64,000 nt of DNA, from contig SCNT01000012.1 in assembly GCA_005503165.1 (NCBI GenBank), positions 54,325-118,324 of the forward strand, written 5' to 3'. This DNA comes from Sphingomonadaceae bacterium 3R27E2-A (GTDB taxonomy: Bacteria; Pseudomonadota; Alphaproteobacteria; Sphingomonadales; Sphingomonadaceae). Below, piece after piece: positions 55,672-63,844 of the stretch (its first letter is position 1; each line of letters starts with the position of its first letter). The notes beneath the pieces were generated by a model. The model worked only from the letters and a program-made list of their open reading frames with translations, ran no database searches and was not told the DNA's origin. The position numbers were made by a program, and so were the translations under genes.

Positions 55672-56928
55672 ATGGAACTGATTCTGCCGCGCCTCGAGGA
55701 TCTCGAGGACAAAAGCTTCGATGCGTTTGCCGTCGAACGCCTGTCGCGCGGCGACGCCGAGGACCCCTATCCGCGACTGCACGAACTGATGCGAGAAGGA
55801 AGCGTCCACGAGGGCAGCTACCGCAGGATGTTCACCGACATTCCCGACGTCCAGCTCGGTCATATGCGCCAGTTCATGGTGGTGGGCTACGACGCCTGCA
55901 TGCGCGTCCTCATGGATCCGGACAATTTCCGCAATCACGAGGTCTTCAAGCACAGCCTGGGCAAGAGCTTTGGCCGCACGATCACGGTCATGGATGCGCC
56001 CGAGCATGGCCGCTACCGCAAGGTGTTCCAGAAGGCCTTCCTCCCGCAGATTGTACGCCAGTGGGGCGAAAGCGTTGTCGATCCCGTCGTCGACGATCTG
56101 ATGGGCCAGTTCGAGCGCCGCGGCGAGGCCGAGCTGATCGAGGAATATACCCATCATTTCCCGTTCCAGGTCATCTACCGGCAGCTCGAACTGGATGCAG
56201 AACAGGCGCCGATCTTTCACAAGCTGGCCGTCGCGCAGTTGCTCTCGACGATCGGTGCCCCGCAAGGCGCGGAATCGACCGCCAAGCTTGGCACCTTCTT
56301 CCAGCAGCTGCTCGACATGCGTCGCGCCAATCCCGGCACCGATCTCGTCAGCCATCTCGCGACGGTCGAGGCGGACGGCGAACGTCTGCCCGACGATGTG
56401 CTGACTTCGTTCCTGCGGCAGCTGATGAACGCCGGCGGCGACACCACCTACCGGGCTACGAGCGTGCTGCTGACCTGCCTGCTCAACAATCCCGGGCAGC
56501 TCGCAGCGGTTCGCAACGATCGCGACCTCATCCCGCAAGCGATCGACGAAGCGCTGCGCTGGGACGGACCGGTCACCTCCACTTTCCGCTATGCGGCAAA
56601 TGATGCCGAGGTCGACGGCACGGTCATTCCGGCGGGTTCGATGATCAACGTCGTCCTGGGATCGGCAAACCGCGATCCGCGCAAATATGAAAATCCCGAC
56701 CGATTCGATCTCTTCCGCGCCAAGCCGGTGCGGCCGATCCCCTTCGCGAGCGGGCCGCATGTCTGCATCGGCCAGCATCTCGCACGCGTGGAGATGACCC
56801 GGGCGCTGAACGCGATTCTCGACCGGCTGCCAAACCTCCGCCTCGATCCGTCGAAGCCGGCCCCGGCGATCAAGGGCTATCTGCTCCGGGTGCCCGATCA
56901 CCTGCACGTCCTGTTCGACCCCGCCTGA
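55672..56928 (+). CDS. Second cytochrome P450
   Basis: The start is placed at the ATG at 55672 with GGGAGAG before it; an ATG at 55645 is also in frame. The 418-residue P450 has the I-helix MNAGGDTTYRATSVLLTCLL, K-helix QAIDEALRWDGPVTSTFRYA and heme ligand C365 in FASGPHVCIGQHLARVEM. It is only distantly similar to the preceding P450, so it probably catalyses a different step rather than being a recent duplicate. It converges on the CMD gene with 19 bp between stops. Confidence 0.9.
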   Translation: MELILPRLEDLEDKSFDAFAVERLSRGDAEDPYPRLHELMREGSVHEGSYRRMFTDIPDVQLGHMRQFMVVGYDACMRVLMDPDNFRNHEVFKHSLGKSFGRTITVMDAPEHGRYRKVFQKAFLPQIVRQWGESVVDPVVDDLMGQFERRGEAELIEEYTHHFPFQVIYRQLELDAEQAPIFHKLAVAQLLSTIGAPQGAESTAKLGTFFQQLLDMRRANPGTDLVSHLATVEADGERLPDDVLTSFLRQLMNAGGDTTYRATSVLLTCLLNNPGQLAAVRNDRDLIPQAIDEALRWDGPVTSTFRYAANDAEVDGTVIPAGSMINVVLGSANRDPRKYENPDRFDLFRAKPVRPIPFASGPHVCIGQHLARVEMTRALNAILDRLPNLRLDPSKPAPAIKGYLLRVPDHLHVLFDPA

Positions 56929-56947
56929 CGGCGGGGCCGCACACAGG

Positions 56948-57631
56948 TCAGTCCTTCTTCGCTTCGGCGTGCTTCCAGACCTCGGCGCCATGCACCGCGT
57001 CGATCTCCAGTTCGGCGACCTCGGAAACGCGAAGGATCAGCATATAGATGCCGATGACGTGGAGCAGCTCGACGAGCTGGCGATCGTCGTAGAAGGCCTT
57101 GACGGCGCCGAACGCATAATCGTCAACACGTACCGCTTTCACCGTTTGCCGGGTGAAGGCCAGAAGCGCCCTCTCGCGCGCGTCGAACACCGGATCCCCG
57201 AAGCGGTCGTCGGCGATCGCGTCGACTTTCTCTTTCGAAATACCCATCGCGGCCGCGACCTGCTCATGCTGCGCCCACTCATAGGCGCCGCGATCGAGGT
57301 GCAGCACGGCAAGAATGACGATCTCGCGCTCGAGAGGCGGCAAGGTCGTATCGGTCATCATCGCCCGGATCAGCATGCCCATGCCCGGCTGGAGGGTCTT
57401 CGCCTGCGCGAGCAGGCGCGACAGGTTGAGCTTCGCGCTCGGGCTGCTCGCATAGGCTTCGCGCTGCGCCGGTGTCATGTGGGCAGGGTCGAGCAGGCCG
57501 ATACGGCTGATCGGACGTCCAGTATCTGTCATCTTGTCGCCTTTCACTTGCGCGGGCCGGGTTTCCGGTTGGGCCAAAGCCGGCGCGGCGATCAGGGCAG
57601 CCACGAAGAAAATCAGGCCGACAGGCTTCAT
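56948..57631 (-). CDS. Exported carboxymuconolactone decarboxylase (AhpD-like) family protein
   Basis: The 227-residue protein has a signal peptide (MKPVGLIFFVAALIAAPALA), unusual for this family. The CMD helical core follows (LPPLEREIVILAVLHLDRGA, YEWAQHEQVAAAMGISKEKV, DDYAFGAVKAFYDDRQLVEL, HVIGIYMLILRVSEVAELEI). The CxxC pair of peroxidase-type AhpD proteins is absent; Glu and His (YEWAQHE) are kept. The substrate is unknown. It is divergent from the phosphotransferase pair across 124 bp that contain an inverted repeat. Confidence 0.82.
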   Translation of the reverse strand: MKPVGLIFFVAALIAAPALAQPETRPAQVKGDKMTDTGRPISRIGLLDPAHMTPAQREAYASSPSAKLNLSRLLAQAKTLQPGMGMLIRAMMTDTTLPPLEREIVILAVLHLDRGAYEWAQHEQVAAAMGISKEKVDAIADDRFGDPVFDARERALLAFTRQTVKAVRVDDYAFGAVKAFYDDRQLVELLHVIGIYMLILRVSEVAELEIDAVHGAEVWKHAEAKKD

Positions 57632-57699
57632 TCTCGCTCTCCCTCTTACCGGACCGATGGTTGATTATACCTTGCAACAATCCGCCCGGGCCGGCAATC

Positions 57700-57726
57700 T
57701 AATCGTTATAAAAAGATATACGATTA
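57700..57726. promoter_or_regulatory. Inverted repeat in the CMD/phosphotransferase divergent promoter
   Basis: TAATCGT and ACGATTA form a perfect 7-bp inverted repeat with a 13-base spacer, 29 bp before the phosphotransferase start. A related dyad lies before the TonB receptor at 51747-51764 (TAATTGT/ACGATTA). It may be an operator for a regulator of this locus, such as the FadR-type protein at 62893-63687. Confidence 0.35.
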
Positions 57727-57755
57727 TTTGGCTCATTGAGCCCGGGAGAAGAGCG

Positions 57756-58805
57756 ATGAATGACTTGCCGCGCACTGTGGAAGAGGTCGACCTCGCCTGG
57801 CTGCGCGGGGCGCTCGGGGCGGAGCGCCCAGGCCGGGAAATCACCGGGATGCGGATCGTCGAGGTCATTCACGGCGCCTGCACCAAACTTCGGATCGAGA
57901 TCGACGCCGAGCATGACTTTCTGCCGCGGCGCGTCATCATGAAAGCCGGCTTCGAGCCGCACAGCGAAGCGATGGCGCATATGCACGCGAATGAAATGCA
58001 TGCCTATCGGGACTTCGTACCCACCATCGAAACCAACAGCCCGCGCTGCCTTCTTGCCGCCGAGGATAGCCACGGACGAACCTTGGTGATCCTCGAAGAC
58101 CTCGCGCTCCGCGATGTCGAGTTCCAGTCGCTTCACCGTCCACTCGACCGCTCGACCGCCGCCGCCTTTCTGGAGGGGCTCGCGCGGCAGCACGCCCGCT
58201 GGTGGGGCGAGAAGAGCTCGCTGCTCGCGCGCTTCCCCTGGCTGCCCGATACGAGCGAGGCGCGCTTCCACCATTATTTCGCTATCCTCAATGATGCCGC
58301 GCGTTTCGCCGAATTCGCCGAGCGGCCGCGCTGCGCCGCGATGCCGCGCGAGCTTCTCGATCCGACGCGCATCCGTGCCGCCCACGCGGCGATGCGGGTG
58401 CATCACGAGACAATGCCGTTCACCGTGCTGCACGGCGACATGCACCTCGGCAATGTCTACCGCGACGCCGATGGCCGCCCCGGCTTCCTTGACTGGCAGC
58501 CGCGCCTCGCGCCTTGGTCCGTCGATGTCAGCTATTTTCTGGTGGCCGGTCTTGATCTTGTCGATCGGCGGCACTGGGAGCGCGACCTGCTTCGCCACTA
58601 TCTCGCTGCGCTTACCCGACACGGGATCGATGCCCCCTCCTTCGAGGAGGCATTTGCGGCCTATCGCCGCGACATCATATGGGGCCTGCTGATCTGGATG
58701 CTGAACGGGTGGCAGTTCCAGACCGAAGCCGTTAACACCGCCGCTGCGTCACGCTTCGCGATGGCGATGATCGACCATGACGTCTTCGCGGAGCTGGGCG
58801 TATGA
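57756..58805 (+). CDS. APH-family phosphotransferase 1
   Basis: The start is the ATG at 57756 behind GGGAGAAGAG. The 349-residue kinase-like protein has the Brenner motif VLHGDMHLGNVYRDADG (H226, D228) and the metal-binding FLDWQ. The N-terminal lobe includes VIMKAGFEPHSEAMAHMHAN and LVILEDLALRDVEFQS. Such proteins phosphorylate small alcohols, and ecdysteroid-kinase and acyl-CoA-dehydrogenase-linked forms are known. It overlaps the second phosphotransferase by 4 nt, implying a paired function. The substrate is unknown. Confidence 0.85.
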   Translation: MNDLPRTVEEVDLAWLRGALGAERPGREITGMRIVEVIHGACTKLRIEIDAEHDFLPRRVIMKAGFEPHSEAMAHMHANEMHAYRDFVPTIETNSPRCLLAAEDSHGRTLVILEDLALRDVEFQSLHRPLDRSTAAAFLEGLARQHARWWGEKSSLLARFPWLPDTSEARFHHYFAILNDAARFAEFAERPRCAAMPRELLDPTRIRAAHAAMRVHHETMPFTVLHGDMHLGNVYRDADGRPGFLDWQPRLAPWSVDVSYFLVAGLDLVDRRHWERDLLRHYLAALTRHGIDAPSFEEAFAAYRRDIIWGLLIWMLNGWQFQTEAVNTAAASRFAMAMIDHDVFAELGV

Positions 58806-59848
58806 TCCCCGCTGGCCTCGGAGGGATCGACGCGGAGTTCCTGACCGGCTTGATGCAGGATCGCTGCCTGGGAATTCGGGTGGTCGACGCCGCGATCGAA
58901 AGCGAAATCCATGGCACGGCGACCAAGGCGCTCCTGCGGCTTGCGTATGCGCCCGGCCCCCAGGGGCCCGACACGCTCTATGTGAAAGGCGGCTGGGAGG
59001 ACGGCAGCGAAATCCTCCGCCAGGTCGGAATCTTCGCGCGCGAGCCGCGCGTCTACGCCGAGCTCCTGCCAAGTCTTTCGGTAGCCGCGCCGCGCCATTT
59101 CGGCGCCATCTGGAGCGACGACATGCTTGATGGGGTCCTGTTGCTTGAGAATCTTGACGCGGCGGGAGCGCAGATTCGAACGCCCGAATCCGAGATCGCG
59201 GCGGACGAAGCCAATCTGGCCCTGAACGAGCTCGCGCGATTGCATGGCGGGACCTTTGGTAAGGGCCGGCTGCCCCGCGGAGCGTGGATCCGGGACCTCT
59301 TTTCCGATGCGGCCCGCGCCGGCTCCTATCTGAATTACATTCTCGAGGAAAAACAGCTCGAGCATTTCCTCGCGCTCCCCCGCGGCGCCGGCATTCCGGA
59401 TCAGCTTCGCGACCCGGGCGCCATCCGCCAGGCCTTCGCCCAGACATTGGCCTTTGCGCGCGGGGATACCGATCATATGCTGCTCCATGGCGATGCGCAT
59501 GTCGGCAACTCCTATGTCGATGGAGTGGGCAAGCCGGCTTTCCTTGACTGGCAGTGCGTATCGCGAGGCGGATGGGCCTATGATGTCGCCTATTATCTGG
59601 TCTCGACGCTCAGTGTCGGCGAACGGCGTCGTCAGGAGGAGTATCTGCTGCTCGACTATCTCGGCCATCTCGAGGCAGCCGGCGGCCCCAGCCTCACTCC
59701 GCGGCGGGCGATGGAGCATTATCGGTCGTATCTCTGCTACGGTTTCCTCGTCTGGCTGGCGAACAGCACAAGCTTCCAGCCCGAATCCTACAACGCGATT
59801 GTGGCAGCCCGGTTCGCCGCGGCGATGATCGACCATGGCATGGCGTAA
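58802..59848 (+). CDS. APH-family phosphotransferase 2
   Basis: The 348-residue protein starts in an ATGA overlap with its neighbour. It has LLHGDAHVGNSYVDGVGKP (H229, D231), FLDWQCVSRGGWAYDVAYYL and the N-lobe ENLDAAGAQIRTPESEI. It is clearly related to phosphotransferase 1 but diverged. The two may form a heterodimer or act on successive intermediates. It is followed after 27 bp by a nitroreductase on the same strand. Confidence 0.85.
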   Translation: MIPAGLGGIDAEFLTGLMQDRCLGIRVVDAAIESEIHGTATKALLRLAYAPGPQGPDTLYVKGGWEDGSEILRQVGIFAREPRVYAELLPSLSVAAPRHFGAIWSDDMLDGVLLLENLDAAGAQIRTPESEIAADEANLALNELARLHGGTFGKGRLPRGAWIRDLFSDAARAGSYLNYILEEKQLEHFLALPRGAGIPDQLRDPGAIRQAFAQTLAFARGDTDHMLLHGDAHVGNSYVDGVGKPAFLDWQCVSRGGWAYDVAYYLVSTLSVGERRRQEEYLLLDYLGHLEAAGGPSLTPRRAMEHYRSYLCYGFLVWLANSTSFQPESYNAIVAARFAAAMIDHGMA

Positions 59849-59875
59849 AATGCCGATGACAGCGAAGGTCTCGCG

Positions 59876-60577
59876 ATGATGAAGGAAGACGAACGCGCCT
59901 CCGCTTACGCGCAGGTGATCCGCGGCCGGCGCAGCATCAGGGGTTTTCAGAACCGCCCCGTCCCGCGGGCCACGCTGCGCGACATCCTTGAACTGGCGAT
60001 GAGGGCGCCCTCGTCGCTCAATTCGCAGCCGTGGAATTTCTATGTCGTGACGGGAGCGCCGCTCGAGCGCATTCGCGAGGGAAATACGGAGCGCAATCTT
60101 GCCGGTGTGCCGTCATCGCGCGAGTTCCGGGGCAATGAGAAATATGAGGGCGTGCATCGCGAGCGTCAGGTCGGTGTCGCGCGGCAGTTGTTCGCGGCAA
60201 TGGACATCGCCCGCGATGACAAACGCAAACGGCTCGAATGGGTATTGCGCGGCTTTCGGCAGTTCGACGCCCCGGCATGTATCGTCGTCACCTATGACCG
60301 TGTTCTCGTCGGCGGCGATATTGCCCCATTCGATTGCGGGGGCGTCACGAACGCGATCGTCAACGCGGCATGGGCGCAAGGCCTCGGCTGCGTCATCAAC
60401 AGCCAGGGCATCATGCAGTCGCCGGTGGTCCGCGAACATGCCGGGATTGCCGACGACCAGCTCATCATGATCTGTATCGCGATCGGCTATCCCGACGAGA
60501 GCTTCCCGGCCAATGCGGTGGTGTCGGAGCGCAAGTCCGTCGACGAAGCCGTGACGTTCGTCGGCTTCGACGATTAG
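59876..60577 (+). CDS. Nitroreductase-family flavoprotein
   Basis: The 233-residue protein has the FMN-binding start AQVIRGRRSIRGFQNRPVPR, MRAPSSLNSQPWNFYVVTGA and the C-terminal region NAIVNAAWAQGLGCVINSQG. Members reduce nitro groups, quinones or enones, or desaturate substrates with NAD(P)H and FMN. In this setting an enone or quinone reductase role in degradation is plausible. It converges on the lipoyl gene with 3 bp between stops. Confidence 0.87.
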   Translation: MMKEDERASAYAQVIRGRRSIRGFQNRPVPRATLRDILELAMRAPSSLNSQPWNFYVVTGAPLERIREGNTERNLAGVPSSREFRGNEKYEGVHRERQVGVARQLFAAMDIARDDKRKRLEWVLRGFRQFDAPACIVVTYDRVLVGGDIAPFDCGGVTNAIVNAAWAQGLGCVINSQGIMQSPVVREHAGIADDQLIMICIAIGYPDESFPANAVVSERKSVDEAVTFVGFDD

Positions 60578-60580
60578 GAT

Positions 60581-60811
60581 CTACTCGATCTCGGCGAGCA
60601 GGTGGCCGACCTCGTAGGTCTCGCCGATCTCGGCGAGGATCCTGATCTTGCCGCTCGCGGGGCTTTCGACCTCGTTCGTCGACTTGTCGCTTTCGAGCGC
60701 ATAGATCGGCTGCCCCTCGGTGACCTCGGCGCCGTCGTCGACCATCCATTCCGACAGAAGTCCCTCGTTCATCGAGAAACCGAGCTTGGGAAGCAGAACC
60801 TGCGTTGCCAT
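60581..60811 (-). CDS. Free-standing lipoyl/biotinyl-domain protein
   Basis: The 76-residue product is a single lipoyl domain (VLLPKLGFSMNEGLLSEWMV, then ALESDKSTNEVESPASGKI). The predicted lipoylated lysine is K43 in ESDKSTNE. It is the third gene of the E1 alpha - E1 beta run. No E2 acyltransferase domain is attached and no E3 follows, so the swinging-arm protein stands alone. Confidence 0.9.
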   Translation of the reverse strand: MATQVLLPKLGFSMNEGLLSEWMVDDGAEVTEGQPIYALESDKSTNEVESPASGKIRILAEIGETYEVGHLLAEIE

Positions 60812-60830
60812 TTGATGTCCTTCCTCTGGA

Positions 60831-61832
60831 TCAGTTCACGCACTGCGTGATGCATTCGAGGATACGCGCGGCATTCGGCGCGAAAGCATCCTCGAGCGGC
60901 TTGGAATAGGGAACCGGCGCAAAGGCGCCGCCGAGGCGCCGCACCGGCATCTTGAGCTCGCCGAACAGTTCTTCGTTGACGACCGCGGCAATTTCCGCGC
61001 CGACGCCATGCTCGCGCACGGCCTCGTGAACGATCAGCAGCCGGCCGGTCTTGCGCACCGATGCCAGAACCGTTTCGCGGTCCCACGGAGCGATCGTGCG
61101 CAGATCGATGACCTCGACCGAAATCCCCGCTTCGGCTGCCTTGGCCGCGGCGTTCCGGGTCTCGTTCGCCATGCGCGCATAGGTCACGACGGTGATATCG
61201 CTCCCCTCGCGCTGGATAGCGGCCTTGCCGAGCGGAACGCGGTGCGACGGATCCGGGAGTTCGTGGCTCATCGGCGTGTAATAGGTCGGCAGGTTCTCGA
61301 TGATCAGCACCGGATCGGGATCCTCGATCGCGGAGCGGAGCAGGCCATAGGCGTCCTCGGGGGTCGATGCCGCAACGACCTTGATCCCGGCGACATGGGC
61401 GAACCAGGCTTCGAGATAGTCGCAATGCTGGCCGCCCGAACCGAAGCCGAGGCCGGTCATGGTTCGGATCACGATCGGGACATGCGTCTGGCCGCCCGAC
61501 ATGAAGCGAAGCTTCGCGGCGTGATTGACGATCATGTCCATCGCAACCGTCGTGAAGTTCATCAGCATGATCTCGGCGACCGGCTTGTAGCCGGCAAGGC
61601 TGGCGCCGATCGCGGCGCCCATGATCGCCTGCTCGGCAATCGGGGTGGAGCGCACGCGATCGTCGCCGAACTTGCTCGACAGGCCGCGCGTCACGCCGAC
61701 GATGCCGCCGCCCTCGGGATCGGCGAGATCCTCACCGAGGAGGATGACCTTTTCGTCTTCGGCGCATGCATCCGAGAGAGCCTTATTGAGCGCGGCGAGG
61801 ATCGTCACCGTCGGCTTGGCGGGGGCGTTCAT
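60831..61832 (-). CDS. 2-oxoacid dehydrogenase E1 beta subunit (AcoB/BkdB/PdhB-like)
   Basis: The 333-residue transketolase-like subunit has ALSDACAEDEKVILLGEDLA, VRSTPIAEQAIMGAAIGASL, GLGFGSGGQHCDYLEAWFAH and VIDLRTIAPWDRETVLASVR. It forms an alpha2beta2 thiamine-diphosphate enzyme with the upstream alpha subunit, whose stop it overlaps by 4 nt. Acetoin, branched-chain or another 2-oxoacid/acyloin substrate is possible. Confidence 0.92.
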   Translation of the reverse strand: MNAPAKPTVTILAALNKALSDACAEDEKVILLGEDLADPEGGGIVGVTRGLSSKFGDDRVRSTPIAEQAIMGAAIGASLAGYKPVAEIMLMNFTTVAMDMIVNHAAKLRFMSGGQTHVPIVIRTMTGLGFGSGGQHCDYLEAWFAHVAGIKVVAASTPEDAYGLLRSAIEDPDPVLIIENLPTYYTPMSHELPDPSHRVPLGKAAIQREGSDITVVTYARMANETRNAAAKAAEAGISVEVIDLRTIAPWDRETVLASVRKTGRLLIVHEAVREHGVGAEIAAVVNEELFGELKMPVRRLGGAFAPVPYSKPLEDAFAPNAARILECITQCVN

Positions 61833-62818
61833 CGGGCGATCTCCTCGGCAAAGACATCGACGCGCAGGTCGTCGGCGACCGGCCAGGGCGAAGAGACGGC
61901 GAACTCGACCGCCTCGTCGATCTCCACCTCGATCGCGGCCTCGATCGCAGCGAGCTGGTCTTCGGTCGCAATGCCGTCGGCGATCAGTTTCGCGCGGAGC
62001 GCGGGAACCGGGTCGGCAGCAACGGCCGCCGCCATCTCTTCCTTCGGGATATATTCGCCGGGATCACCGAAATTGTGGCCGTGAAAACGGAAGGTCATCG
62101 CCTCGATCAGCGTCGGCCCTTCGCCTGCGCGCGCGCGCGCCACGGCTTCGGCCGCCGCAGCGTACATCTCGACGGCGTCATTTCCGTTCACGCGGACACC
62201 CGGCATCTCGTAGCCCGCCGCGCGCGCGGCGATTGTCTCGCCGCCTGTCATCTTCTTGTACGCCGTATGCTCGGCGTAGAGGTTGTTCTGACAGACGAAG
62301 ATCACCGGAAGCTTCCAGACTGCGGCGAGATTCATCGATTCATGGATCGCGCCGATGTTCGACGCGCCGTCGCCGAAGGTTGCGATCGCCACTCGATCGG
62401 ACTTGTCGAGTTGCGCGGCCCAGCCGAGGCCGTTGGCGATCGGGGCGGACGAGCCAACAATGCCCGTCGTCACCATGATGCCCTTGGGCGGATAGGTCAG
62501 GTGCATCGGACCGCCCTTGCCCTTGCACGAGCCGGTGGTCCGGCCCGCGAGCTCGGCCCAGAGCTCTTTCAGCGGGAAACCCTTGGCGAGCATGTCATGG
62601 ATGCCGCGATAGATGGTACAGAGCTGATCGTCATCGCGCAGGCAGGCCGAGAGGGCGGACGGCACGACCTCCTGGCCGCGATAGCTGTAGTAGACCATCG
62701 CGATCTTGCCCGAGGTGATAACCTTGCGGATGCGCTCGTCGTTCGCTTTCAGAAGCGCCGTGCGCCGATAGATGTCCAGCAGCGTTTCCGCACCGGGACC
62801 ATAGGCGTTCGTGGCCAA
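61829..62818 (-). CDS. 2-oxoacid dehydrogenase E1 alpha subunit (thiamine-diphosphate-dependent, AcoA-like)
   Basis: The 329-residue subunit has the TPP-binding motif GDGASNIGAIHESMNLAAVW (149-168) ending in CQNNLYAEHT. It also has GKGGPMHLTYPPKGIMVTTG and FRFHGHNFGDPGEYIPKEEM. The size and blocks resemble the acetoin dehydrogenase alpha subunit more than the longer pyruvate E1 alpha. It heads the leftward E1 alpha - E1 beta - lipoyl run, starting 74 bp after the regulator gene. Confidence 0.92.
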   Translation of the reverse strand: MATNAYGPGAETLLDIYRRTALLKANDERIRKVITSGKIAMVYYSYRGQEVVPSALSACLRDDDQLCTIYRGIHDMLAKGFPLKELWAELAGRTTGSCKGKGGPMHLTYPPKGIMVTTGIVGSSAPIANGLGWAAQLDKSDRVAIATFGDGASNIGAIHESMNLAAVWKLPVIFVCQNNLYAEHTAYKKMTGGETIAARAAGYEMPGVRVNGNDAVEMYAAAAEAVARARAGEGPTLIEAMTFRFHGHNFGDPGEYIPKEEMAAAVAADPVPALRAKLIADGIATEDQLAAIEAAIEVEIDEAVEFAVSSPWPVADDLRVDVFAEEIAR

Positions 62819-62892
62819 GAACCCTCTCCCTCAATAAACGTTATAATGAGGTAGATGATTAGCAGAGGGGCACTGGGGCGCAAGCGTAAATA

Positions 62893-63687
62893 TCAGTCGA
62901 GGAGATCCACCATCGCATTGGGGCCGAGCTGCGAAAGCCAGAACTTGCCTGCGGCGATCATATGCGCGCGCCAATGGTTCTCGGCGCCTTCGCCATCACC
63001 CTTCTCGATGAAGTCGATGAGCTTTCCGTGCGACTTTAGGCCGTAAAGAGTGCGCTTCTCGAGTTGCTCGAGATCCTTCGACGGCTCGCGAATCTGGGCG
63101 AGCGCCTGGTGCCGTTCGACAAGATGCTGCAACGCATGCGCCACCATGCTGAGCGTCGTGTTACCAGCCAGATCGATGAGCAACTGGTGAAATTCGGCAA
63201 TGGCCTGCGACGTGGCGAGCCGGTCCTTGGTCAGCGAATATTCGAGTTCGAGATGCTCGCGCAGGACTTTGGCGCCCTCCTTGCTGTTCCGCTCGGCAAC
63301 GAGCCGTGCCGCCGGAGGTTCGAGCAGCGTACGCATCTCGTAAAGGTCGGCAACGGTGGCGCCATTGGTTTGGAGCGCGATGCCGGCGGCGCGCGACACC
63401 ATCTCGAACCCCGGCCTGCTGATGATCGCGCCGCCGCGCGCGCCGCGCGCGACCTTGAGAAGACCTTCCGATTCGAGGATGCGCACCGCCTCGCGGATCG
63501 TTGGACGCGAGACTTCGAACTCGGCGATCAGGTGCGCTTCCGCCGGCAGCGTGTCCCCGTCCTTGAGTTCGCCGCGGATGATGCCGTTGCGAATTCGCTT
63601 GGCCACCAACTCGGCGGTCTTGGGGACTCGCACCGACGCGGCGTTGCCCTTCTGACGGTTTTTGTCGCCGATGAATTGTGTGGACAA
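62893..63687 (-). CDS. FadR-subfamily GntR transcriptional regulator
   Basis: The 264-residue protein has the GntR winged helix (LVAKRIRNGIIRGELKDGDT, EAHLIAEFEVSRPTIREAVR, ILESEGLLKVARGARGGAII). An FCD domain follows (LYEMRTLLEPPAARLVAERN, AIAEFHQLLIDLAGNTTLSM, HWRAHMIAAGKFWLSQLG) with metal-ligand-like Asp/His positions. Such regulators repress catabolic genes until an acid or CoA-ester inducer binds. It lies between the E1 operon and a divergent acyl-CoA dehydrogenase, its likely targets. Confidence 0.9.
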   Translation of the reverse strand: MSTQFIGDKNRQKGNAASVRVPKTAELVAKRIRNGIIRGELKDGDTLPAEAHLIAEFEVSRPTIREAVRILESEGLLKVARGARGGAIISRPGFEMVSRAAGIALQTNGATVADLYEMRTLLEPPAARLVAERNSKEGAKVLREHLELEYSLTKDRLATSQAIAEFHQLLIDLAGNTTLSMVAHALQHLVERHQALAQIREPSKDLEQLEKRTLYGLKSHGKLIDFIEKGDGEGAENHWRAHMIAAGKFWLSQLGPNAMVDLLD

Positions 63688-63844
63688 TATAAATTCCTTT
63701 CCCGCGCTTGCTACGGCTTCTCCGCCGGAGCGGCAAGAGCCGAAAACATGGCCACAAGCGTTTCCCGCTTGCCAATTGTCGTATTACCTATTTAGATGTT
63801 AATTCGCTGCGCACAATCATAACCCGGCAGCGTGGGACGAGGAT

